From contig JAXLXF010000006.1 in NCBI GenBank assembly GCA_046328125.1, positions 124,001-188,000 on the forward strand: a stretch of 64,000 nt of DNA. The letters are read 5' to 3'. Source of the DNA: JADZEM01 sp046328125. GTDB taxonomy: Bacteria > Chloroflexota > UBA6077 > JACCZL01. A program made the translations under genes and the position numbers. The notes under the pieces were generated by a model. That model made no database searches. It saw nothing but the letters and a program-made list of their open reading frames with translations, and was not told the DNA's origin. This document shows positions 8,870 to 16,874 of the stretch, one piece after another; positions within the stretch are counted from its first letter, which is position 1, and every line of letters begins with the position of its first letter.

Positions 8870-8893
8870 GGGTGGCCCGCATCCGGGCCACCC
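8870..8893. repeat. perfect 10-bp inverted repeat hairpin
   Basis: GGGTGGCCCG (8870-8879) and CGGGCCACCC (8884-8893) pair around a 4-base loop after the AAA gene. A smaller 6-bp hairpin (CCGCTC/GAGCGG, 8850-8864) precedes it. Confidence 0.65.
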
Positions 8894-8960
8894 CTGCTGC
8901 CGTCCGGGTCATTTGTGGCCCGGCAACCACCAGATCGGGCTCCTTCGGAGGCAACCCAGG

Positions 8961-9356
8961 ATGTCCAAGTATCTGACCTTCCCCGAGATCCACTTCAAGG
9001 ACCGGCGGCTGCTCCTTGCCGCACTTGCCGAGATCGGCTTCGCCGACGTCGAAGAGGGCGATCGGCTCCCGCTGTACGGATATCAGGGCGACCGTCGCCC
9101 GGAAACGGCCGAGATCGTCGTCCGCCGCCAGCTCATCGGCCACGCCTCGAACGACCTGGGCTTCGCCCGGACTCCCTCGGGCTACGTCCCGGTGATCTCG
9201 GAGTACGACGAGCGCATGCTGCTCGCCGGTCAGTTCCTGACCAGACTCCGCACGGCCTACGGCGAGGCCGTCGTCGAAGAGGTCCGGCGACGGCTGCACG
9301 GCACGGCGCATCGCACCGTCGAGGGCGGCGTGGTCAAGATCCGCGTCCGGTATTAG
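8961..9356 (+). CDS. DUF1257 (Ycf35-like) family protein
   Basis: 131 aa, starting at the ATG at 8961 with GGAGG about 8 bases upstream (8948-8952). The opening MSKYLTFPEIHFKDRRLLLAA and the pattern of a small alpha/beta domain resemble DUF1257/Ycf35 proteins. These are encoded next to Ycf46-type AAA proteins in cyanobacteria and on plasmids. Their function is not established. It is followed after 8 bases by the DUF2997-like gene, which supports the family call by context. Confidence 0.7.
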   Translation: MSKYLTFPEIHFKDRRLLLAALAEIGFADVEEGDRLPLYGYQGDRRPETAEIVVRRQLIGHASNDLGFARTPSGYVPVISEYDERMLLAGQFLTRLRTAYGEAVVEEVRRRLHGTAHRTVEGGVVKIRVRY

Positions 9357-9364
9357 GAGGAGTC

Positions 9365-9565
9365 ATGCCGGAGATCGAGTTCACCATCGACGCGGCGACC
9401 GGCGACCTCACCATCCAGGTGAAGGGCGTCGCCGGGCCGGCCTGCGAGGACGTGGCGAAGCTCACCAGGGAGCTCCTCGGTGCGCCCGCGAGCGAGCAGA
9501 CCACCCCCGAATACTTCGTCCGTCCCCGGATCCAGCGACAGATTCGGCCTGGGCAGGGGACCTGA
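9365..9565 (+). CDS. DUF2997-like small protein
   Basis: 66 aa, starting at the ATG at 9365 with a strong TAGGAGGAG site. The sequence EIEFTIDAATGDLTIQVKGV followed by a helix ending in LTRELLG matches the short DUF2997 type that travels with DUF1257. No catalytic residues are evident. The same N-terminal pattern (xxxDAxTGDLxxx...LxGLLG) recurs at the start of the next gene, suggesting a shared domain. Confidence 0.65.
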   Translation: MPEIEFTIDAATGDLTIQVKGVAGPACEDVAKLTRELLGAPASEQTTPEYFVRPRIQRQIRPGQGT

Positions 9566-9570
9566 ACCGG

Positions 9571-10302
9571 ATGGCGCGCGAACTCCTGATCCTCGTCGAC
9601 GCGACGACCGGCGACCTCCTCGTCGAGGGACCGGATCGTCTCCCGCGTCACCTGACCGATGCGCTGGAAGGACTGCTCGGTCCTTCCCAGACAATCGCCT
9701 GTGCTGCGCCGGCCGACGTACGACTTCCAGAGCCGGCCTCGGCGAGTGAATTGGTCAGCACCGACTGCGTACGCATCGCCGGACTGTGGCACGGGAGCCT
9801 CATCGAGGGACCTGGGAGACGAACAGTCGTCAAGCTTCAGGGCTGCCCGGTTCGATGCGTTGGCTGCATCACGCCGGAGACCTGGGATCCGAACGGCGGC
9901 GTTGTCGTGCCGGTGGACCGTCTCGCCATTGAGCTGCTCGACTCCGGTCACCCTCGGGACGGGGTGACGTTGCTCGGAGGCGAGCCGTTCGCGCAGCCGG
10001 ACGGGTTGCTCGCCCTTGTCGTTGCCCTCCGCTCGGGTGGCTGTCGTCACATCCTCTGCTACAGCGGGTACACCTACGAGGCCCTCCGCCGGCAGGCCGA
10101 ATGGCAGCCAGCCATCCGTGCCGTGATGGACGAGATCGATATGCTCATCGACGGGCCGTACGTGGCCGCCCTCGCCGAAGGTGCCGGCCCATGGACGGGC
10201 AGCGCCAACCAGCGCGTGCTCGACCTGAAGTCCCCACCGGCCCACGGTTCGACAAACTGCGCACCGCTGGCGACCGATCATGGGGCGCCGCGCCTGCAGT
10301 AG
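9571..10302 (+). CDS. radical-SAM protein, NrdG-activase-like, with DUF2997-like N-terminus
   Basis: 243 aa. A 4Fe-4S/SAM-binding CxxxCxxC motif is visible as CPVRCVGC (about residues 91-98). It is followed by TLLGGEPFAQP (the GGE SAM contact), CYSGYTYEAL and IDMLIDGPYV, the pattern of anaerobic ribonucleotide reductase activases and related 7-carboxy-deazaguanine-type enzymes. Residues 1-40 resemble the preceding DUF2997 protein. No nrdD is nearby, while the next two genes look like DNA-base modification enzymes, so a role in nucleotide or base modification is plausible. The substrate is unknown. Confidence 0.82.
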   Translation: MARELLILVDATTGDLLVEGPDRLPRHLTDALEGLLGPSQTIACAAPADVRLPEPASASELVSTDCVRIAGLWHGSLIEGPGRRTVVKLQGCPVRCVGCITPETWDPNGGVVVPVDRLAIELLDSGHPRDGVTLLGGEPFAQPDGLLALVVALRSGGCRHILCYSGYTYEALRRQAEWQPAIRAVMDEIDMLIDGPYVAALAEGAGPWTGSANQRVLDLKSPPAHGSTNCAPLATDHGAPRLQ

Positions 10303-10323
10303 GGTCCCAATGGACGATTGCCG

Positions 10324-10348
10324 AGGCGCGGGAACCCAACCCGCGCCT
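10324..10348. repeat. perfect 9-bp inverted repeat hairpin
   Basis: AGGCGCGGG (10324-10332) and CCCGCGCCT (10340-10348) pair around a 7-base loop in the leader of the DpdA-like gene, about 15 bases before its ribosome site. Confidence 0.65.
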
Positions 10349-10377
10349 ACCATGCTCTCACTCAGGGGAGACTGCCT

Positions 10378-11550
10378 TTGGGCATCGACCGAACAGCGCC
10401 GAGCCGTACCGCTCCCGAAACTCCGCGGCCTCTCAGCTCTCGGCCCGCCGCCGTTGGCATCGCCGGCGTCAACACTCGCCCGCTGATGCGAGCCGCCGAT
10501 CCGCTGGTTGGCATCGCCGGCAACTGGGGCAGCACGCTACGGCCCCACCTCGAGCGCACTTTTGAGCCGGGCGCTTCCATCAGCAAGGCCCGCCTGGGCG
10601 ACCAGGCCGCGCTCCGCGCATCGGAGCGAGCGTGCCTCTTCCTCGACTACACGTATCTCGCGTGTCCCGGCCGCGTGACCGGTCGGATGCGCTACCGGCC
10701 GGGGTTCGCTGCGGTCTGCTCCCCGGAGACGCGTCGCCTGCCGATCTTCCTGGACAGCGCCGCCTACCGCGAGTTCACGGGCGGCGCCCCATCCTGGAGC
10801 AGCTACGCCCGCTATTGCGAGACGATCGACCTGGTGCGTCCGGACGGTGCGATGGCGAAGGATACGGTGGGCGACCAGGCGGCGAGCCGCCGTGGCTACG
10901 AGCAGATGTGTCGCGACGGCTACCGGGACGTCACGATACCGGTCTGGCAGGCCATGCCTTCGTGGGCGAACGGCCTGTCCGTGGAGACGAACGCCGCGCT
11001 CGCCGCGCGTGACCCGGTGCTGCGCATCTACTGCGACCGCGCGCCGCTCGTCGCCATCGGCGGACTGAACCAGAGCCCTTGCCGGCGGCTCGAACGCCAC
11101 CTCTACCTCCAGATCCTCTGCCGTGCCTTCCCCGATACGCAGTTCTGGGGATTGGGACAGGCGAACCCGGTCGTGGTGAACGGCCTCGGCCGCGCCGGTC
11201 TGCTCGACCGCGTCTGGGTGGACGGCAGCTGGTGGATCCATGACGCGCGGGCGGAAGTGCTGGCCGTGCTCGAGGACGGCCTCATCAAGACGATCCGCCT
11301 GACGCGGACCGGTGCCCGAAGCTTCTTCCCCCTCCTGGACCTGATGAGCTGCAACCTGCGCTCGTTACTCTCGGCCTACGTGGGACTCTGGACCTTCCCG
11401 GGGCCGGAGCTCGTTCCCACCGACATGGAAGACCTGGACGCTCGCCTGGAGCTGCGGAGACGCCTTGAGTCGGCCCAGCTCGACCTCTTCACGCCCGGTG
11501 ACCTCGGCGAGGCCGGCGATGACGCCCTACCCTCGGCAACTGTCGCTTGA
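10378..11550 (+). CDS. TGT/DpdA-like protein, candidate deazapurine DNA modification enzyme
   Basis: 390 aa from a TTG at 10378, chosen because AGGGGAG (10364-10370) lies 7 bases upstream. An in-frame ATG at 10318 would run through the hairpin. TIM-barrel features of the tRNA-guanine transglycosylase superfamily are visible: LDSAAYREF (compare DSGGFQ), a PDGAMAKD segment, VAIGGLNQS (compare GGL), FWGLGQANP and a WVDGSWW segment where the nucleophilic Asp would lie. The CxCxxC zinc site of tRNA enzymes is not seen, which favours the DNA-directed DpdA-type group. Near the C-terminus, QLDLF (residues 367-371) is a textbook beta-clamp-binding pentapeptide. The 3' end overlaps the Mom-like gene by 32 bases. 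Confidence 0.68.
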   Translation: MGIDRTAPSRTAPETPRPLSSRPAAVGIAGVNTRPLMRAADPLVGIAGNWGSTLRPHLERTFEPGASISKARLGDQAALRASERACLFLDYTYLACPGRVTGRMRYRPGFAAVCSPETRRLPIFLDSAAYREFTGGAPSWSSYARYCETIDLVRPDGAMAKDTVGDQAASRRGYEQMCRDGYRDVTIPVWQAMPSWANGLSVETNAALAARDPVLRIYCDRAPLVAIGGLNQSPCRRLERHLYLQILCRAFPDTQFWGLGQANPVVVNGLGRAGLLDRVWVDGSWWIHDARAEVLAVLEDGLIKTIRLTRTGARSFFPLLDLMSCNLRSLLSAYVGLWTFPGPELVPTDMEDLDARLELRRRLESAQLDLFTPGDLGEAGDDALPSATVA

Positions 11551-12403
11551 CCTCGCGCCTGCGGAAGTGTCGCCGTCCAGCGATTGGTGTCAGCGCTGGC
11601 GAGACGGTCGTCCCCGTTGGCGGCACCGGTCGGAAGGCGGATTCGATGCGACGCAGTACGAGGTCGGTCCGATCGCCGATCGGACGGCCAAGGCGTACGT
11701 TGAGCGGCACCACTACGCTCGGACGTACGTTGCCAGCCGGCTCCGATACGGGCTCTGGGATCGGCGCGGAGCCCTGCTCGGCGTGGCCGTCCTGAGCGTA
11801 CCCGTCCGCAGGGAGGTCTTGACTCGGCCATTCCCGGACCTGGTGCCGTTCCACGAGTCGCTCGAGCTCGGGCGGCTGGTGCTGGCGGATCGTGTGGCCG
11901 CGAACGGAGAGAGCTGGTTCCTCGGGCGGGTGTTCCGGCTGGCCGGTCGCGAGGGCGTTCGCGGCGTCGTCAGCTTCTCCGACCCGGTCGCGCGACGCGA
12001 CTCAACCGGCGAGCTCGTCTTTCCCGGACATGTCGGCATCGTGTACCAGTCGACGAACGCCACCTACGCCGGCCGTGGCGCCGCGCGAACCATCCTGGTG
12101 CTGCCCGATGGCAGGGTGCTCAACGAACGGGCGCTTTCGAAGCTCCGCACGCTCGACGTCGGGCATGACTACGTGGAGCAGCGCCTGCGCCGCTTCGGCG
12201 CACCGCCTCGGCACGGAGCACCGCCGGCCGAATGGCTTCCTCACGCCTTGGCCGCCGCCGGTGTCCGGCGCCTCCGTCATGCTGGGAACCACCGCTACCT
12301 GTTCCGCCTCGGCGATCGCGCGTCGCGGCGAGCCGTCGTGATCGCGCTGCCGAGCCTGCCGTATCCGAAGTCCACCGACGGTCCAATGACACGAGCCGCG
12401 TAG
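11519..12403 (+). CDS. Mom-like GNAT-fold DNA modification protein
   Basis: 294 aa. The ATG at 11519 follows GGCGAGG by about 7 bases inside the upstream gene. The core, with HHYARTYV, LELGRLVLAD, SWFLGRVFRLA, GVVSFSDPV and GHVGIVYQSTNATYAGRG, matches the layout of phage Mu Mom and related proteins. Those have an acetyltransferase-like fold and modify adenine in DNA. Residues 7-12, QLSLDL, fit the hexapeptide type of beta-clamp-binding motif. Being coupled to a DpdA-like gene and near dnaN suggests modification of newly replicated element DNA. The family call is from remembered motifs, not a search. Confidence 0.65.
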   Translation: MTPYPRQLSLDLAPAEVSPSSDWCQRWRDGRPRWRHRSEGGFDATQYEVGPIADRTAKAYVERHHYARTYVASRLRYGLWDRRGALLGVAVLSVPVRREVLTRPFPDLVPFHESLELGRLVLADRVAANGESWFLGRVFRLAGREGVRGVVSFSDPVARRDSTGELVFPGHVGIVYQSTNATYAGRGAARTILVLPDGRVLNERALSKLRTLDVGHDYVEQRLRRFGAPPRHGAPPAEWLPHALAAAGVRRLRHAGNHRYLFRLGDRASRRAVVIALPSLPYPKSTDGPMTRAA

Positions 12404-12481
12404 CGCCGTCCCAGTCGATGAGTGGTCCCCCACCCTTGCCGCCGAGGCGCCCGTAACTCGGGTGACTCGTGACACAGCGAC

Positions 12482-12505
12482 GACGCCCACGTGAGCGTGG
12501 GCGTC
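12482..12505. repeat. perfect 9-bp inverted repeat in the dnaN leader
   Basis: GACGCCCAC (12482-12490) and GTGGGCGTC (12497-12505) pair around a 6-base loop, 29 bases before the dnaN start. It could end upstream transcription or regulate clamp expression. Confidence 0.65.
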
Positions 12506-12534
12506 CACCGTTCAGAATCCTTGGACCTTTGCCT

Positions 12535-13677
12535 ATGGAGATCGTGGTCGACCAGTCCAACCTGAGCCGTGCCTTGCGGCTCGCCTGCCGAGCGCTCTCG
12601 ACCAGGGCACCGCTCCCAATCCTGCAGAATGTCCTGCTCGCGGCGGATGGCGGTTCGCTGACCCTGGCCGCAGCCGACGGGGAGATCGGCCTCGTCACCA
12701 CGGTGCCGGCCGATGTGGCCCGTTCCGGCCGCGCCGCCGCTCCGGCCCGCCTGCTGGCCGAATACGTCGCCCAGCTTCCATCCGAACCGCTGCGCCTGGT
12801 CCTCGACGGCCAGGGCAAACGCCTGCGCGCGACCTGCGGCCGTTTCGAGGCCGGCCTTTCGACGGCGAATCCCGACGACTTCCCGGTGCTGCCCCCCGCC
12901 GACCAGTCCACGGCCCTGGATATCGATGCCGACCAGCTCCGACGGGCCATCGAGCGGGTCGCGTTCGCTGCCGCTCGCGACGACAGCCGACCGATCCTGG
13001 CGGCGGTCCTGTTCGAGCTGGGCGAGCGGGGGCTGACCCTGGCTGCCGCCGATGGCTTCCGCCTCGCACGGGCGGTGCTCGCGGGTGTCGTCGGGGCCGA
13101 ACGGCATCTCCTGGTGCCCGCGCGCGCGGTCGCGGAGCTCGGGCGGCTGCTGGTCGACGCCGACTCGGCACGGCTGATCGTGACCCCCGACGGCGGCGGC
13201 GTGCATCTGGTGGCCGGTGGCACCGCGCTGTTCAGTCGGCTCGTCGACGGGCGATTCCCCGACATCGAGCGCGTCATCCCGCGCGAGGCGAGCACGCGTG
13301 TCGTCGTCCAGACGGCGGGCTTCCGCCAGGCCGTGCGCGTCGCCGGGCTGTTCGGCAAGGACGGCCAGGTCCGGCCCGTCGTCTTCGAGGCTCGGCCGGG
13401 CGGCCTGCGGCTCCTGGCACGCGGCGACGAGACGGGCGAGGCCGAGGGCGAGATCGCCGCGACCGTCGAGGGCGAGCCGCAGAGCGTCGCTCTGAACAGT
13501 CGCCTACTCGTCGACCTCCTCGACACGATCGACGGTCCCCAACTCGAGCTCGCATGGTCGAGCCCGCAGTCGCCGGTCGTGTTCCGCGAGGTCGGATGGG
13601 GAGGCTCCTCCGACCTCGTTCTGACCATGCCGCTCCACCTACCGGCGCTGGTCCAGCGTCCGGCCGAGGCTGCCTGA
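12535..13677 (+). CDS. dnaN: DNA polymerase III beta subunit (sliding clamp)
   Basis: 380 aa, the usual length. It starts at the ATG at 12535 with MEIVVDQSNLSRALRLACR. The three repeated clamp domains are recognisable from TRAPLPILQNVLLAA (domain 1), RPILAAVLFELGERGLTLAAADGFRLA (domain 2, truncated quotation: key part ILAAVLFEL) and the C-terminal PVVFREVG...VLTMPL segment that forms the partner-binding pocket. The clamp encircles DNA and tethers polymerases and repair proteins. A chromosomal dnaN normally sits beside dnaA; here it lies among mobile-element genes, so this is probably a second, element-encoded clamp. Several neighbours carry candidate clamp-binding peptides. Confidence 0.95.
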   Translation: MEIVVDQSNLSRALRLACRALSTRAPLPILQNVLLAADGGSLTLAAADGEIGLVTTVPADVARSGRAAAPARLLAEYVAQLPSEPLRLVLDGQGKRLRATCGRFEAGLSTANPDDFPVLPPADQSTALDIDADQLRRAIERVAFAAARDDSRPILAAVLFELGERGLTLAAADGFRLARAVLAGVVGAERHLLVPARAVAELGRLLVDADSARLIVTPDGGGVHLVAGGTALFSRLVDGRFPDIERVIPREASTRVVVQTAGFRQAVRVAGLFGKDGQVRPVVFEARPGGLRLLARGDETGEAEGEIAATVEGEPQSVALNSRLLVDLLDTIDGPQLELAWSSPQSPVVFREVGWGGSSDLVLTMPLHLPALVQRPAEAA

Positions 13678-13696
13678 GATGGCCAGCCGGTGGTCA

Positions 13697-13728
13697 GCCG
13701 GTGGCCGGCTGATCGGCCGGCCACCGGC
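13697..13728. repeat. perfect 13-bp inverted repeat downstream of dnaN
   Basis: GCCGGTGGCCGGC (13697-13709) and GCCGGCCACCGGC (13716-13728) pair around a 6-base loop, 20 bases after the dnaN stop. This is the strongest hairpin of the series. No T-tract follows. Confidence 0.75.
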
Positions 13729-13749
13729 GAGCGCCCTGGGAGTCACGTG

Positions 13750-14310
13750 ATGGAGCATGAGATGCTGAACCTCGTGCCGGCGAGTCGGTCCGACACGGCG
13801 GATGCTTGCGGCTGCACGCCCCCGGCCGCCTCGGGCGATGCATTGCCCGGTGCGGAAACTCCTTCGACAGAGTCGACGCCGGCCCCGACGGTTGCCGATG
13901 TCACCGAGGCAGCTCGCCGGACGCTGAAGCTGGTCGTGACCCTCGCACTGTCCGATCACGGGCAGTATCGCGCATCACTCGCGGTCGGCTCGGACGGCTG
14001 CGACCCGATCCTCCGCACGGCGATGGTGACGGGACTGCCGGACGCCCTCGAACTGGTGCCGGCCTTGTTGGATGAGGCTGAGGCACGCTGGCAGATCCGG
14101 CCCCGCAATCCAGCAACGTCGACGGTGTCGCCGCGTCGCTCGGCCGCCAACCGCCGGCCTCCCGCGACCACACCACCTCGAAGCAGTGTGCCACTCGATC
14201 AAGAGCCACCATCCGAGCGGGCTGAGTCAGATGTCGCACCGTCGGCGGCGACCGAGGCCGTCGAAGCACCGAGGCGGCCGGGTGCCGGTCAGCTCACGTT
14301 GTTCGGTTGA
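13750..14310 (+). CDS. low-complexity protein ending in a clamp-binding-like peptide
   Basis: 186 aa, starting at the ATG at 13750 with GGGAG about 7 bases upstream. A small folded region (about residues 48-115, with TLKLVVTLALSDHGQYRASL) is flanked by Ser/Pro/Thr/Ala-rich segments that look disordered. The last residues are QLTLFG (QLTLF at 181-185), a good match to the QLxLF beta-clamp motif. It lies between dnaN and the ubiquitin-like cassette, where other PRTRC loci encode accessory proteins, but I cannot assign it to a named PRTRC family. Confidence 0.6.
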   Translation: MEHEMLNLVPASRSDTADACGCTPPAASGDALPGAETPSTESTPAPTVADVTEAARRTLKLVVTLALSDHGQYRASLAVGSDGCDPILRTAMVTGLPDALELVPALLDEAEARWQIRPRNPATSTVSPRRSAANRRPPATTPPRSSVPLDQEPPSERAESDVAPSAATEAVEAPRRPGAGQLTLFG

Positions 14311-14328
14311 GGGTGACGGAGGCATAGC

Positions 14329-14736
14329 ATGACACGAATCTTCGTCTACGATGGCCGCGAGTTCCCGGACCCTGACTCAGGGCTCTCGGTCGAGGATGTG
14401 CGCAGGCAGCTCAGCGACTTCTTTCCCGAGTTGACCAACGCCGAGACCCGCGAAGAGCGGCGCGGCGACGACGAGGTGCGCTACACCTTCACCAGGCGCA
14501 TCGGCACCAAGGGCGCCGACGAGGTCGACATCGTGACGATCCTCCGCCGCGTCCCCGCGAAGCGATTGGCAGTCTTCGATCTCGCCGCGCGGCTCATGGA
14601 CGCCGACGGCGAGCTCGACGCCGAGGCAACGGCGGCCCTCCAGCCCGAGGTCAACCTGGCGATCGCCGAGGCCGAGACGTACGCTCGTGCCACCCGCTCG
14701 GGCGTCGAGGCGCTCCGTCGCATCCCTCAACGTTGA
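14329..14736 (+). CDS. PRTRC system protein C, ubiquitin-like, with C-terminal extension
   Basis: 135 aa, starting at the ATG at 14329 after ACGGAGG. Residues 1-62 match the prokaryotic ubiquitin-like PRTRC_C type: RIFVYDGREFPDPD, a central helix (VEDVRRQLSDFFPEL), a YTFTRRIGTKG strand and Gly62. As I recall the family, it ends at or near GTKG; here about 73 more residues follow, including a helical segment (DLAARLMDADGELDAEA). Either the tail is removed by the JAMM protein encoded downstream, or this Ub-like domain acts without conjugation. It overlaps the next start by 4 bases. Confidence 0.8.
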   Translation: MTRIFVYDGREFPDPDSGLSVEDVRRQLSDFFPELTNAETREERRGDDEVRYTFTRRIGTKGADEVDIVTILRRVPAKRLAVFDLAARLMDADGELDAEATAALQPEVNLAIAEAETYARATRSGVEALRRIPQR

Positions 14737-15593
14737 TCGTCCGCCCGATTGCGCTTGGGCAGTCGCTGCGGCGGGCGCCGGCGATGCCGACGTCCGTCGC
14801 GGCCCTGCTCGTCGGTCACGCGGCCCAACTCGCCTTTCGGCGCATCGTGGAGGAGGTGTTCCCCGACGCGGTGGCCGAGATCATGGCAGCCAGTCATCCC
14901 GGCGAGCGACGCGAGCACGCACGAGTGGCTGCCTTCCTGGACAAGGTCGGCACCGAGTTGTTCCCGGTCTATGAGGTGGAGGAGTACGATCAGGTCGTCG
15001 GGGGAGTCCCCTTCGTCCGAAACGGATTCGGGTATGAGCGCTGGCATGACTTCGACCTCCAAGCCGGCGAGCTGCTGATCGCCACGCTCTGCGCACCGGC
15101 CTACGACGACGGCGCCCGCCTGGCGCTCCTCGACGCCGCCGAGCAACACGTGCGGCGCGAGCTGCTGAGTGCGATCCCCGAAGGCGGCCTGTCGCCGACC
15201 GACCTGCACGCCAGGCTCGACGGCACGCCGTACGCCGCGGCTGCCGAATTCGCCGACTGGCAGTGGGGCCAGACGCAGACGATCTTCCTCGACGCCGACG
15301 ACGAACACGACGTGGACGTCGAGTGGACACGAGAGAACGTCCAGATTCTGGCCGAGCAGTGGCGACGGGCCGAGGAGATCCTCGACCGGATCACGGCGCT
15401 GACCGCCTGGCTCGAGGCCGATCCGCCGACGCGCTTTGCACGGCTTCTCGACGCCGTGCTGGAGCGGGACCACCACCTCGCGTACCTGTACGAGCGGAGG
15501 TGCTATGCCTTCGAGATCACCCCGGAAGGGGTCGTCGCCGTCCGGCCCGACGACCCCGATGCCCTCCCCCTACCGATCGGTGCTGCCGGTTGA
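14733..15593 (+). CDS. PRTRC-cassette protein of unknown function (possibly protein F)
   Basis: 286 aa from a TTG at 14733 that overlaps the Ub-like gene's stop; a shorter start at the ATG at 14784 is equally possible. The protein is alpha-helical and acidic with aromatic motifs (GYERWHDFDLQ, FADWQWGQTQTIFLDADDEHD). No enzyme site is recognised. Its place between the Ub-like and E2-like genes, and the acidic WGxTxTxFLDxDDE-type segment, fit a PRTRC accessory protein such as F, but this is a guess from position. The end overlaps the protein B start by 35 bases. Confidence 0.6.
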   Translation: MIVRPIALGQSLRRAPAMPTSVAALLVGHAAQLAFRRIVEEVFPDAVAEIMAASHPGERREHARVAAFLDKVGTELFPVYEVEEYDQVVGGVPFVRNGFGYERWHDFDLQAGELLIATLCAPAYDDGARLALLDAAEQHVRRELLSAIPEGGLSPTDLHARLDGTPYAAAAEFADWQWGQTQTIFLDADDEHDVDVEWTRENVQILAEQWRRAEEILDRITALTAWLEADPPTRFARLLDAVLERDHHLAYLYERRCYAFEITPEGVVAVRPDDPDALPLPIGAAG

Positions 15594-16242
15594 CCTGGAG
15601 CTGGAGGAGGATCCGCTCCGCCTGCGGCTCGACTTCCACGACGAGTCGGTCGTCATGCACGACTACGCCGAATCTGTTACCCGGACGCGGCTGGTCTCGG
15701 TCCTTGACGTCGCCCACGCCCTGGCATCGGAGCTCGACCTCGATACGGGACTGCTCCCCCGAGAGGCACTCTGGTGGGCAAGGACGGCCGCCGGCGTCCG
15801 CATCGCCGTGTGGCGGGAGCCGAAAGTCTGGACCGTGCGGCTGCGCGAGCGCTACGACGCCAAGCCCCGCCGACTACGGCTGCCGATGCCGGGGCTCGTC
15901 TTTGTCTGCATGCCGGGCCGCCAACCACCATACGTGTTCGCGGCGAAGGCGAGGCCATCGAATCTGAGCAGCGCCGTGTACCGGTGTCCGGCCTTCAACG
16001 TGTTCGATTCGGGACGAGTCTGCACGGGGTCGCATGCGTTTCCGGCCGCCGCCTCCAAGGTACCGGAGGCGTTTTTCGAGAGCTACTTCTCGGCCGTCGA
16101 GAGCACCGGTCGTGGCCGATCGCGGCGCCACCCCGATGACGTGGGGCGGCTCTGGGATGAGCTGCGTGGGCAGGCATCGTTCCCGCTCGACGATCTCGTC
16201 CCGCACGGCACGGTCGCCGACGTCATGCGGATCGGCCAGTGA
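15559..16242 (+). CDS. PRTRC system protein B, E2-like
   Basis: 227 aa. The ATG at 15559 is within the preceding gene and begins the first conserved segment. The C-terminal half has the E2-like core: LPMPGLVFVCMPGRQPPYV, YRCPAFNVFDSGRVCTG (Cys155 is the likely thioester cysteine) and SYFSAV. PRTRC protein B is described as a divergent ubiquitin-conjugating (UBC-fold) enzyme partner of ThiF and protein C. The stop overlaps the GTG of the JAMM gene by 4 bases, so synthesis is coupled. Confidence 0.8.
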   Translation: MPSPYRSVLPVDLELEEDPLRLRLDFHDESVVMHDYAESVTRTRLVSVLDVAHALASELDLDTGLLPREALWWARTAAGVRIAVWREPKVWTVRLRERYDAKPRRLRLPMPGLVFVCMPGRQPPYVFAAKARPSNLSSAVYRCPAFNVFDSGRVCTGSHAFPAAASKVPEAFFESYFSAVESTGRGRSRRHPDDVGRLWDELRGQASFPLDDLVPHGTVADVMRIGQ

Positions 16243-16874
16243 CGCCAGCCCTCGTGGAGTACCTGGTGGCGCGCCACGGCGTGCCGTTCCGGAAGGGGCT
16301 GGCATTCGACTACCTCCTGGCCGGCGACGGCGTCTACCTCGTCGCCGCCAACGAGGATCTCGAGGTGCGGGTGCCGATCGCGCAATGCCAGGTTCGCGGA
16401 CTTCCGCCCGTGTATCCGTCATGTACATTGAAGCACGGTCGGATTCCCGGATGGATCTGGGACGCCATCGTCTGGGCGGCACACGTCGGCTACGTGAGCG
16501 GTCATGAGGTGCTGCTGACGGTCCGGTTCGACCCGAGCGTCGGATACCGCCTGACCGTCCCACGCCAGGTCGCCGGTCCAGCGCACGTCGTCTATCGTCC
16601 GCCTGCGGACGCCGTGTTGGAGATCCACTCGCACGGACCCCACGCCGCCGACTTCAGCCCAACCGACGACGCCGACGAACAGGGATTGCGGCTCTACGGC
16701 GTGGTCGGTCGGGTGGGCACCGGCCGTCCCGAGGTCGCCCTCCGCGTCGGCGCCTACGGACACTTCATGCCTCTGCCATGGGACGCCGTCTTTGACGGCC
16801 GCATCGGGCCGTTTGACGACGGCTTTGGCGGGTCACCCGGCGACGAGTGTGGGATCGATGCCGTATGTGATTGA
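16239..16874 (+). CDS. PRTRC system protein A, JAMM/MPN metalloprotease-like
   Basis: 211 aa from a GTG at 16239. A complete JAMM signature is visible: H130-S-H132 in EIHSHGPHAADFSPTDD, then Ser140 and Asp143 (HxH-x7-SxxD). JAMM proteins are zinc-dependent deubiquitinase-like isopeptidases. In this cassette it could process the extended Ub-like protein or remove it from targets. An N-terminal domain of about 110 residues precedes the JAMM fold. It overlaps the ThiF-like gene by 17 bases. Confidence 0.85.
   Translation: MTPALVEYLVARHGVPFRKGLAFDYLLAGDGVYLVAANEDLEVRVPIAQCQVRGLPPVYPSCTLKHGRIPGWIWDAIVWAAHVGYVSGHEVLLTVRFDPSVGYRLTVPRQVAGPAHVVYRPPADAVLEIHSHGPHAADFSPTDDADEQGLRLYGVVGRVGTGRPEVALRVGAYGHFMPLPWDAVFDGRIGPFDDGFGGSPGDECGIDAVCD

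Noticed and set aside
12120..13724. 534-codon open frame opposite dnaN
   Set aside because: It is antisense to dnaN and the Mom-like gene; its composition is Arg/Ser/Ala-rich as expected for shadow frames in GC-rich DNA and no domain is visible.
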